This document shows, piece by piece, positions 1 to 7,215 of a stretch of DNA of 33,275 nucleotides. The DNA lies in contig JAUWAB010000042.1 in NCBI GenBank assembly GCA_030602265.1, forward strand, positions 1-33,275, written 5' to 3'. The notes beneath the pieces are model-generated. The model was not told where the DNA came from and searched no databases. It was given only the letters and a program-made list of their open reading frames with translations. The position numbers and the translations under genes were made by a program. Source of the DNA: Prolixibacteraceae bacterium. GTDB taxonomy: Bacteria; Bacteroidota; Bacteroidia; Bacteroidales; Prolixibacteraceae. Every line of letters starts with the position of its first letter. Positions within the stretch are counted from its first letter, which is position 1.

Positions 1-687
1 AATAATATGCATTCGCAGCCTCTCTCCTGAACCTGCATCCTTACGGATAGTCCCGGCAGAGGTTACGAACCGGTTTCTGACCCGGAAGGTATGCAGGATT
101 TCTGAAGGATCGACCGGATCGGGGATGCCGACCGGCCAGTATTCTCCGGCAGGATGCTTTCCCAATCCCATCAGGGAACTCTCCCCAAAACTGATAAAAG
201 CAGAGGCGATACCCGACGTTTCCAGCACCGACTTCATTCTATCCAGGGCAAATCCCTTGCCAACCGCGCCGAAGTCCAGTTCCACGCCGGAGACAAGCTT
301 ATACAGGGTTTGGTTTTCAAAGTCGAACCGGATATTACGGAACCCTACAAGCGCACTGGCCTTCTCAATGCGCTTATGATCAGACTCTTCCTGACTCACC
401 TGTTCTTTAAGGATGCGGACCAGGGGTCCCGAGGTGATGTCCATTAACCCGCCAGTCCATTCAGAAAATTCCCTGCACTGCAGAATAATATTCCAGAGTT
501 CATTTCCGGGACGGAATGGTTCATCTGCACCCAGGGCATTAAAGACGGTAATGGGTGCTCCCGGCTGCAACCGGCTCAACAGGTGCTCAAGCTGAACGGT
601 TTCCTTTTGCAGGACCTGGAGAATCCTTTCGGCAAAACCGGTATCATCATGGATGAGCACTGCGTCGCAACGTGTGCCCATAGCCAT
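1..687 (-). CDS. apbE: FAD:protein FMN transferase, ApbE family (partial, 3' end outside window)
   Basis: ApbE enzymes transfer FMN from FAD onto a Thr/Ser of a target protein, usually one acting outside the cytoplasm. About 229 codons are visible and the frame runs off the left edge. Recognisable family elements are the N-terminal AMGT (residues 2-5), MDITSGPLVRIL (family form: DxTxGPL), ELDFGAVGKGFALDRM (family form: DLGGxGKGxAVD) and FISFGESSLMGLG, which takes the place of the usual NxGGDI. The stretch ending at the edge (TSAGTI...RMHII) corresponds to the block before the IDP-TG metal-site loop. The chosen ATG follows an AGGAT six bases upstream. A GTG at 720, directly after the esterase stop codon in the same frame, is an alternative, but neither start gives a clear signal peptide. 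It is the last visible gene of the operon, 33 bases after the esterase. The family is fairly sure; the flavinylated partner is not in view. Confidence 0.85.
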   Translation of the reverse strand, partial: MAMGTRCDAVLIHDDTGFAERILQVLQKETVQLEHLLSRLQPGAPITVFNALGADEPFRPGNELWNIILQCREFSEWTGGLMDITSGPLVRILKEQVSQEESDHKRIEKASALVGFRNIRFDFENQTLYKLVSGVELDFGAVGKGFALDRMKSVLETSGIASAFISFGESSLMGLGKHPAGEYWPVGIPDPVDPSEILHTFRVRNRFVTSAGTIRKDAGSGERLRMHII

Positions 688-720
688 GAACGATCCTGAA
701 AAAAATGCAACCGATGCCAC

Positions 721-2007
721 CTACCTGCCCAGTTTTTCAAATAGCCATTTCCAGGCAAGTTCCCTTTGTTCGGGATAAGTCCAGTGCAGGGCATCCTGGA
801 ATATGTGCAATTCCCTGGGTGCCTTGATCACATTATAGGCAGCGTGCATTGAAGTAGGCGGACAAACATTGTCGTTGTACCCCCAGCTGTACCATCCCGG
901 AACCTCCACAAAACGGGCAAAGTTCACCACATCATAATAGGCCGTGGCAGCAATTTTATCGGGTTTCCGGGTGAAGTCATTTTTGAACATATGAGGCCAT
1001 CCGCCGGCTCTCCCGTTGATATATCCGGTGAGGTCGCACAATGCCGGATAATAGGAAGAGAGGAATTTCACCCGTTTATCGAGGGAGGCGGTTATGATGG
1101 CCAGGGCACCTCCCTGGCTTCCGCCGTGAACCGCCAGATTTGAACCGTCGAATTCATCTAATGAGCTGAGAAAATCGACAGCCCTGACGCAGCCAAGGTA
1201 TACCCGTTTGTAATAATAATGGTCACGGTCATCCATGTTGATGGTCCAGTAATCCCGGATAGGGCCTGCCATCAGTTCGGAATAGTATGACGCAGGCATG
1301 TTGACCGGCACCCCGTGGATACCGATCTGAAACGTGATGATCCCCTTTGCGGCATTGGCAATATCGCCTTCATAAGGCCTTGCCCCGGCCCCCGGAACAT
1401 GCAGCACTGCAGGATACCTTCCGGGTTTCCTGGGTTTGCAAAGGATACCGTACACTTTGCCGTTCACATTATCGAGCCGCACATGGTAAACCTCAACCAG
1501 ATCGGTAGACCTCTCTGGCATCAACGTCAACACCGGGGCTACAGGAACTTTCTTCAGGGATTCCATGGCATTGTTCCAGAATTCGCGGAAATCAGCAGGC
1601 AGGGAGACTGTCGGCTCTATGCGTTCAGGTGAGACTCCCACGGTCGTGAAAGAGGAATAACGCTTCCCGTCGACCGTTACCCATGCTGTGAAACGATAAA
1701 AACCCGGGGTTTTTACTGACGGCATTTTTACCTCGAATGAGGCTTTCTTTAGTATTTCCGAACCTGTTTTCTCCGGATCCATCATTTCCGGTCCATATTC
1801 ATAATTTACCTGAATGCCGGTGAGGGGCACCTGGTGTTTCCTGACCGAAACTGAGAATTCCGGACGGTCGCCCGTTTTATAAAGCCAATCAGGCTGGTCT
1901 GGGGTGATAAGCACCTGAACCAGTTCTTTTGCAGGCTGGGCAGAAACCGGCACTGTGGTCAGCCAGACTGCCAGGATTACCAGCAGGGGTAGCAAGAAAC
2001 GTCTCAT
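721..2007 (-). CDS. Exported CE7-family acetyl-xylan esterase / cephalosporin-C deacetylase-like hydrolase
   Basis: This is a predicted secreted or periplasmic alpha/beta-hydrolase of 428 aa that removes acetyl groups from sugars (AXE1/CE7 family). A Sec signal peptide covers about residues 1-23 (ends VSAQ). An N-terminal beta-sandwich-like extension (about 25-130) precedes the hydrolase domain (about 135-425). The nucleophile elbow GGSQGG places Ser297. GYNDNVCPP gives catalytic Asp379, as in the CE7 motif D-x-x-CPP, and His408 in DALHW completes the triad. The ATG at 2007 is chosen because it starts the signal peptide and lies 4 bases after the upstream stop codon; an ATG at 2034 would overlap that gene. 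Its place after two oxidoreductases suggests deacetylation of the same glycan. The family is confident; the substrate (xylan, arabinoxylan, pectin) is inference. Confidence 0.9.
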   Translation of the reverse strand: MRRFLLPLLVILAVWLTTVPVSAQPAKELVQVLITPDQPDWLYKTGDRPEFSVSVRKHQVPLTGIQVNYEYGPEMMDPEKTGSEILKKASFEVKMPSVKTPGFYRFTAWVTVDGKRYSSFTTVGVSPERIEPTVSLPADFREFWNNAMESLKKVPVAPVLTLMPERSTDLVEVYHVRLDNVNGKVYGILCKPRKPGRYPAVLHVPGAGARPYEGDIANAAKGIITFQIGIHGVPVNMPASYYSELMAGPIRDYWTINMDDRDHYYYKRVYLGCVRAVDFLSSLDEFDGSNLAVHGGSQGGALAIITASLDKRVKFLSSYYPALCDLTGYINGRAGGWPHMFKNDFTRKPDKIAATAYYDVVNFARFVEVPGWYSWGYNDNVCPPTSMHAAYNVIKAPRELHIFQDALHWTYPEQRELAWKWLFEKLGR

Positions 2008-2011
2008 ACTA

Positions 2012-3370
2012 TCAATATTTAAATACTTTTCCACCCGCCATAATTTGTCTTACAGAAGGATCAAAATGTACGGGCAGTCCGGTCCTGTATGCCGCATTAG
2101 CCATGGCGCATGCTACGGTATGGTTGTATCCTGCTTCCACGGGTGCATTCGTGGTTTTACGCGAGCGCACACACTCCATCCAGTTTTTCATATGGGCAGA
2201 TGTCTGTGAATCGCCGCTGGTATTGGCATCGGTATCTACCGCCACTTTAGGAAGCTCATAAGGTTCCAGCAGATTGGCCTTCAGATTCATGGCCGCTGCT
2301 TCCCGTTCGCGTAAACCGCCTTCCGGAGTCACCTGATTGGTATCGAGGTTCAGCATCCCGGCATTGGAATAGTACAACTCTTTTGTACCGCCTGCGCCAT
2401 TACTGAACCTTGAGGAATAGACCACCTGAAAGCCTTTTGATTTATCGTTCAGCGGGCCATAGTCAAAAACTGCTGTAAGCGTATCGGCATTGGTCCGTCC
2501 GTCCTGCCACTGATAGACACCACCGTTGGCTACTACACTCCGCGGATAAGGCAGGTCGGTGAACCAGTGTACCGTATCGATCTGGTGGCACATCCACTGG
2601 CCGGGAATTCCGGAGCTATATGGCCAGAACAATCTGTATTCGAGGTATTTCCTGGGATCCCACGGTTCAAACGGCCGGTTCATCAGGTAACGTTTCCAGT
2701 CGGTATCGCTTTCCTTTATGGAGGCACAGAGGTCGGGACGGCGCCAGCGACCGGGCTGGTTGACGTTCCAGGTCATCTCGACCATGACGATATTCCCGAA
2801 TTTTCCTGATTTAATATAATCGTTGGCTGCATGGTAATTGGCAGCACTTCTCCTTTGTGAACCAATCTGGACAATGATACCTGATTTTTTCACGGCATCC
2901 AGGGCAGCATTGGCATCGTCCATGGCTTCGGCGAAGGGCTTCTCGCAATAGGCATCTTTACCGGCATTTGAGGCCTCCACCAGATGCATGGCATGCTGAA
3001 AGTCAGCCGTACTGATAATCACCGCATCGATATCCTTTCGTTCGTAAAGCTCCTCATTATTGCGGCACAGAGCCACATCCCAGCCGCCTTTCTCCTTTAT
3101 GAATGCCTTGCCTTCGTCGCGGCGGCGGTTCCACAGGTCGGAAAGTGCAACCATTTCGAAGTTCATGGTTTTGGCATGATCCAGAAAACAAGGCAACAGG
3201 GAAGATCTGAACCGGTCGGAGAATCCGACCACACCAACCCTGACCCTCTCGTTGGCACCCATTATGTTACCATAACTTTTGGCACTGAATCCATAGGATG
3301 AGCCACCCAGCGCGATACCGGCAGTACCGATGGCTGCTTTTTTCAGAAATGATCTTCTTGATTCTTCCAT
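2012..3370 (-). CDS. Tat-exported Gfo/Idh/MocA-family oxidoreductase (second of operon)
   Basis: This is a 452-aa NAD(P)-dependent sugar dehydrogenase-like protein. A twin-arginine signal (SRRSFLKK, residues 4-11) with a hydrophobic Ala/Gly stretch indicates export folded, with its cofactor bound. The Rossmann domain starts near residue 43 (VRVGVVGFSDR, a degenerate GxGxxG) and ends with the family EKP motif (143-145), which contains the catalytic Lys. The C-terminal alpha/beta domain carries CHQIDTVHW (261-269), matching the conserved His-x-x-Asp region. The ATG at 3370 begins the Tat signal; the frame stays open further upstream, but only by overlapping the preceding gene. It starts 20 bases after that gene and ends 4 bases before the esterase start. 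Family members with Tat signals act on sugars and glycosides in the periplasm; the substrate here is unknown. Confidence 0.9.
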   Translation of the reverse strand: MEESRRSFLKKAAIGTAGIALGGSSYGFSAKSYGNIMGANERVRVGVVGFSDRFRSSLLPCFLDHAKTMNFEMVALSDLWNRRRDEGKAFIKEKGGWDVALCRNNEELYERKDIDAVIISTADFQHAMHLVEASNAGKDAYCEKPFAEAMDDANAALDAVKKSGIIVQIGSQRRSAANYHAANDYIKSGKFGNIVMVEMTWNVNQPGRWRRPDLCASIKESDTDWKRYLMNRPFEPWDPRKYLEYRLFWPYSSGIPGQWMCHQIDTVHWFTDLPYPRSVVANGGVYQWQDGRTNADTLTAVFDYGPLNDKSKGFQVVYSSRFSNGAGGTKELYYSNAGMLNLDTNQVTPEGGLREREAAAMNLKANLLEPYELPKVAVDTDANTSGDSQTSAHMKNWMECVRSRKTTNAPVEAGYNHTVACAMANAAYRTGLPVHFDPSVRQIMAGGKVFKY

Positions 3371-3390
3371 TTTATTGATTTGTTGGTTCG

Positions 3391-4731
3391 TTAAAGCACA
3401 GGCTCCCATCCGGGTTGGTATTCGCGGCCCCAGAGTTTCATGGCATCCCTGTCGAAAATCTTCCCGGTTTCGGTACATACGTCGAAAGGTTTTCCAATCC
3501 GGTAAGCAACATTCTGGTAATGGATCATATGGTTACTGATGGCGGCATCCTGAATAGGAGCCCTCAGATCAGCTTTTCCGCGGATGGCATCAAAGAAGTT
3601 GACCACATGGAGCGTGGATGTGTCGCCGCCGCCACCAAGGGCCGTTCCGGCTTCCTGGCCACCGCTCTTTCTTTCACGGACCAGCTTTCCGCCACGGTCG
3701 TAAAGGCGGTAACCGCCACGGTCGACATAAACCGTACCCTCGGTACCGTATATGATGGTCCCGCGGTCGGAGCTGTATGTTTTATGGGCATTCCGGCTTT
3801 TTCCATCCCATTTGATCACCTTATTCCCGGGGAAATAAAAGGTAGAATCCATGGTATCGTACATGGTCCAGCCATCATTGGCAAAATGTCTTTTCGCGGC
3901 CTCGGTTTCGACCCGTTCGGGATAGTCTACCTGCAGTGCCCACCGGGCGATATCCAGTTCATGGGTGGCATTGTTGCCCGATTCAGCGGTTCCGAAATCC
4001 CATCCGTACCAGTGCCAGTTGTAATCCCAGGTATCGTGCATATAAGGTTTACGTGGCGATGGCCCCTGGAAAAGGTCCCAGTCGAGCCCCTCAGGCACCT
4101 GCGCTGCAACAGGCATGGGAACCTCTCCCCTGCTATTGGCATAAAAGGCAACGGCTTTATAAACCTCACCGATAACCCCCCGGTGAATTTCCGATATAAT
4201 CTCAATGGATTCGGGTGCCGAGCGCTGCTGGTTTCCCATTTGAACCACCTTCTGGTACTTTTTCTGGAATTCGATCAGCAGATCATCCTCTCTGAGGTTG
4301 TGGCTGCAGGGCTTCTCCACATAGACATGTTTTCCACCCTTGACTGCCATCCAGGTTCCCGGGGCGTGCCAGTGGTCGGGAGTGGCATTAATCAGGGCAT
4401 CCACTTTCTGGTCTTCGATAACTTTCCGGATGTCGTTCTCCAGCTTGGGCTGATAATCGATCAGTTTTGAGAATACCGTTGCTGCGCGGTCACGCTGTTT
4501 TTTCATCACATCGCACAGGTATACCAGTTCAACATTGCTCGATTTAAGCGCAATGGGTTCAGTAAATGCACCCAGACGCCGGCCTAACCCGGCGATAGCC
4601 ACCAATATCCGGTCGTTGGCACCGATGACGCGTGAATAACTACGGGCAGACATCCCACTGGCTACTCCGCTCAATGAAACCACGGCAGCACCTGCCGACA
4701 CCTTTTTCAGAAATTCTCTACGATTGCTCAT
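3391..4731 (-). CDS. Tat-exported Gfo/Idh/MocA-family oxidoreductase (first of operon)
   Basis: This 446-aa oxidoreductase has a Tat signal (NRREFLKK, residues 3-10, followed by a hydrophobic segment). The Rossmann fold begins near residue 42 (ILVAIAGLGRR, GxGxR type). It continues through NATPDHWH (115-122) and VYVEKPCSH (136-144), the hallmark EKP loop with the catalytic Lys, and VVQMGNQQRS (162-171). The ELDIARW segment in the second domain matches the catalytic-site region of Gfo-like sugar dehydrogenases. It begins 14 bases after the DUF1080 gene stops. It resembles the oxidoreductase at 2012-3370 in architecture but is clearly diverged, so the pair may act on different substrates or catalyse oxidation and reduction. 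The family is sure; a role in making or reducing 3-keto sugars is inferred from the DUF1080 neighbour. Confidence 0.92.
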   Translation of the reverse strand: MSNRREFLKKVSAGAAVVSLSGVASGMSARSYSRVIGANDRILVAIAGLGRRLGAFTEPIALKSSNVELVYLCDVMKKQRDRAATVFSKLIDYQPKLENDIRKVIEDQKVDALINATPDHWHAPGTWMAVKGGKHVYVEKPCSHNLREDDLLIEFQKKYQKVVQMGNQQRSAPESIEIISEIHRGVIGEVYKAVAFYANSRGEVPMPVAAQVPEGLDWDLFQGPSPRKPYMHDTWDYNWHWYGWDFGTAESGNNATHELDIARWALQVDYPERVETEAAKRHFANDGWTMYDTMDSTFYFPGNKVIKWDGKSRNAHKTYSSDRGTIIYGTEGTVYVDRGGYRLYDRGGKLVRERKSGGQEAGTALGGGGDTSTLHVVNFFDAIRGKADLRAPIQDAAISNHMIHYQNVAYRIGKPFDVCTETGKIFDRDAMKLWGREYQPGWEPVL

Positions 4732-4745
4732 TATATAGTCTTTTT

Positions 4746-6089
4746 TCAGAGTTCACGGATTTTAATATTCCGGAAGTGTACCATGTCATTATGGTCCTGC
4801 AGAAGTATCGGGGCCTCCTCAGCCATTCCGAAACCTTCCATTCCGGCAAATTTACTCCTTGCCACCAGGGCCCGGTAGATGTTATTTCCCCTGACAAACT
4901 CGAGGACTTTCCGACCGTTCAGCCAGTGTTCCACCCGGTTATCCGGATAAACCACAATGGCGCCGCGGTTCCACTCTCCCGGTTTATTGACGAACCTGGC
5001 CTCCTTTTCTGCAGGGATCAGATCATACAGTGAACCTAAAGTGCGGTTCCCTGCTGCACCTTGCGCGGCATCCGGGTGTTTAGCGTCATCCAGTACCTGG
5101 TATTCCAATCCGACCGACGGCCCGTTGTTCCCGGTAAAATATTTCACGCCGCTGTTCGCCCCTTCGCTCATGTTGAAATCGAAGCGGAGCTCAAAAGCCT
5201 TGAATTTATCGACTGTAACAATATCACCCCCCCTCTGGGAACTTGCTGCAGAAGAAAGCACTGTAAGGTTGTTGTCTTTGGCTTCCCAGCCTTTTGCAGG
5301 AAAGGCATTGCCATTGGCGCTTTTCCATCCGTTGGTGGTTTTACCATCGAAAAGCAGCCTGAAACCTTGCTTTTTCTCAGCATCACTGAGATTATTGGGC
5401 AGGAGGTTAACCACATAAATATCTTCGAAAGGAGATGGTTGCAAATTTTTGGTTTTAATCCGGATATTCTTCCAACGGATCTTAAGTCCCTCAAGTTCGG
5501 GCCTGTTGATGGAATGTACCTGCAGGGCAATAAAACCGGACGGCGTCATATCGTCGATGAGCCACGCAGTAGGGATGCCGTTCAACCAGATACGCATAGA
5601 TGGGCCGATGGCCTCAATCCGGTAGTGGTTCCACTCCCCCTTTTTGAAAGCAGCTTTTCCGGCAGGATTGATATCCAGCGGATAAAGCCATCCACGCCGG
5701 GCTTCATCATAAATTCCACCCGACCAGGCCCTGGGTGAAGGGTCGATTTCACACTGGTAACCATGAACCCTGCCATTGTTAAACTCAGGCAGGCTCTGGC
5801 TCCTGAACTGGATACCCGAATTCACGTCGAACTCCAGGAACATCTCTACCTCGAAGATGAAATCACTGAAATCCTTTTCGGTTGCCAGAAACGAGTTAGG
5901 GGTATTCAAAACCGAGGTTCCGACTATTTCCCCGTTCACCACCTCATACTTCGCTTTGCCGTTCAGTTGTTTCCAACCCGTCAGGTCCTTACCGTTGAAA
6001 AGATACTCCCAGTCGCCGCTACCTTGCGCAAATGAGGCAATTGTGAGGCAAAAAGCTGTCAGACTAATCAAAAAACGCCGCATAATCAT
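4746..6089 (-). CDS. Exported protein with two DUF1080 (3-keto-disaccharide hydrolase/lyase) domains
   Basis: Residues 1-21 form a Sec signal peptide (ends SFAQ). Two copies of the DUF1080 concanavalin-like fold follow, at about 27-212 and 242-446. Matching landmarks recur in both: LFNGKDLTGWK / LFDGKTTNGWK, NSGIQFRS / NSGVKYF, GEWN / GEWN and LNG / LNG. DUF1080 enzymes cleave glycosides already oxidised at C3 of the sugar ring. This gene leads a tight operon with two Gfo/Idh/MocA dehydrogenases, the usual partners for that chemistry. A second ATG at 6083 (MRRFLI) would give a cleaner signal peptide, and either start is possible. A TACTTTTG promoter box lies 50 bases upstream. The tandem arrangement may be one bivalent enzyme or a catalytic domain plus a binding domain; the sequence does not settle this. 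Confidence 0.9.
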   Translation of the reverse strand: MIMRRFLISLTAFCLTIASFAQGSGDWEYLFNGKDLTGWKQLNGKAKYEVVNGEIVGTSVLNTPNSFLATEKDFSDFIFEVEMFLEFDVNSGIQFRSQSLPEFNNGRVHGYQCEIDPSPRAWSGGIYDEARRGWLYPLDINPAGKAAFKKGEWNHYRIEAIGPSMRIWLNGIPTAWLIDDMTPSGFIALQVHSINRPELEGLKIRWKNIRIKTKNLQPSPFEDIYVVNLLPNNLSDAEKKQGFRLLFDGKTTNGWKSANGNAFPAKGWEAKDNNLTVLSSAASSQRGGDIVTVDKFKAFELRFDFNMSEGANSGVKYFTGNNGPSVGLEYQVLDDAKHPDAAQGAAGNRTLGSLYDLIPAEKEARFVNKPGEWNRGAIVVYPDNRVEHWLNGRKVLEFVRGNNIYRALVARSKFAGMEGFGMAEEAPILLQDHNDMVHFRNIKIREL

Positions 6090-6138
6090 GATACAATAAT
6101 TCTTGTTAATATTTTTCCGTGTACGATAACGATATTTG

Positions 6139-6146
6139 CAAAAGTA
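6139..6146 (-). promoter_or_regulatory. Bacteroidota-type -7 box (TACTTTTG) for the DUF1080 operon
   Basis: The minus strand reads TACTTTTG, an exact match to the Bacteroidota sigma-ABfr -7 consensus TAnnTTTG, 50 bases before the first ATG. No convincing TTG -33 element is present at the expected distance, so this is a likely but unproven promoter. Confidence 0.5.
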
Positions 6147-6245
6147 AATAAATTTTTAAGGTATCCTTGATGTTTTACAACACAAAATTGACGTAGTTTT
6201 ATAATTGCAGCCCCGCTGGCAACTCATGAATTGAGTAAAAATCGC

Positions 6246-6253
6246 TAAGTTTG
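6246..6253 (+). promoter_or_regulatory. -7 box (TAAGTTTG) for the exported methyltransferase-like gene
   Basis: TAAGTTTG matches TAnnTTTG and lies 50 bases upstream of the ATG at 6303. It faces away from the box at 6139-6146, so the 213-base divergent spacer appears to hold two back-to-back promoters. The -33 element is weak. Confidence 0.45.
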
Positions 6254-6302
6254 TGGAGCGTTCATGAAGATTTATTGTCAAACCTGAAATAATCACCTGC
6301 AA

Positions 6303-7163
6303 ATGAGGACTGGAAAAACCATCATCGCCTTGATGCTTCAGCTGTTTATTACATTAGCGCTGCTGGCACAGAACACCAATGAAGGATCGCAGTTTGTTCC
6401 TCACGAAGGACAAGCCGGTAAAGATGTAATATGGGTACCTACCCCATTTTCGCTGATTGAATCCATGCTTGACAAGGCCAGGGTAGGTCCCGGCGATTTT
6501 CTGGTCGATCTGGGATCAGGCGACGGCAGGATTGTCATCGAGGCAGCCAAAAGAGGCGCCCGGGCAGTCGGCATAGAGTTTAATCCCGACATGGTCAGAT
6601 TGTCGGAGCAGAAAGCCAGGGAGGAAGGGGTCAGCGACCGGGCGAAATTCCTCAATATGGACCTGTTTGAATATGATTTTTCGGAGGCTACCGTGGTTTC
6701 CATGTATTTACTTTCGGAGCTCAACCTTAAGCTAAGGCCGAAAATCCTGGAAATGGAACCAGGTACCAGGGTGGTTTCCAACACCTTCAACATGGGGAAC
6801 TGGATGGCCGATGCCGAGTTGTATGCCAAACCCGACGGCGATGACCGGGACGACGACGTCCACACAACCTACAGCTGGGACTGGACAGGCTATTACTGGG
6901 TAGTTCCGGCCAGGATTGACGGAGTATGGCATTTTGGCGACGGAGAGCTGATCATTGAACAAAAGTACCAGTTGTTCCACGGGAGTCACAACCTACCCGG
7001 AAAATCCAACCGCATAGAGCAGGGTAAACTATCGGGGAAGGAAGTCCATTTTACAGTTGGAGGAATCACTTATTCCGGAACAGTTGAAGGGGACAGGATG
7101 AGCGGCGTATTCAGCGAAGGCATGAAAAGCGGAAACTGGGAGGCCACCCGCCTGAAGCCCTGA
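6303..7163 (+). CDS. Exported class I SAM-methyltransferase-fold protein with extra C-terminal domain
   Basis: This is a 286-aa protein. Residues 1-23 form a Sec signal peptide (ends LLAQ). Residues about 45-165 are a class I methyltransferase Rossmann domain: motif I is DLGSGDGRIVIE (69-80), an acidic residue follows beta-2 (GIEFNP, Glu92), and NMDLFEYDF (118-126) matches the motif II/III region. The layout recalls DOT1/ATPSCKMT-like lysine methyltransferases. An Asp-rich linker (178-185) leads to about 95 residues rich in Trp, Gly and beta-strand pattern that I do not recognise. Export is odd because S-adenosylmethionine is cytoplasmic. It is followed by a Tat oxidoreductase 52 bases downstream on the same strand and may be co-transcribed with it. 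The fold is confident; activity and substrate are unknown. Confidence 0.82.
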   Translation: MRTGKTIIALMLQLFITLALLAQNTNEGSQFVPHEGQAGKDVIWVPTPFSLIESMLDKARVGPGDFLVDLGSGDGRIVIEAAKRGARAVGIEFNPDMVRLSEQKAREEGVSDRAKFLNMDLFEYDFSEATVVSMYLLSELNLKLRPKILEMEPGTRVVSNTFNMGNWMADAELYAKPDGDDRDDDVHTTYSWDWTGYYWVVPARIDGVWHFGDGELIIEQKYQLFHGSHNLPGKSNRIEQGKLSGKEVHFTVGGITYSGTVEGDRMSGVFSEGMKSGNWEATRLKP

Positions 7164-7215
7164 CCGGTTCAGTCATTAGAATAGAAAAAATTAACTTAAT
7201 TCTATACAGTAATAA

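Noticed and set aside
3415-4470. Long plus-strand open frame (351 codons) opposite the first Gfo/Idh/MocA gene
   Set aside because: The minus strand encodes an unmistakable Tat-exported oxidoreductase here; the opposite frame has no recognisable domain and is a shadow of codon bias.
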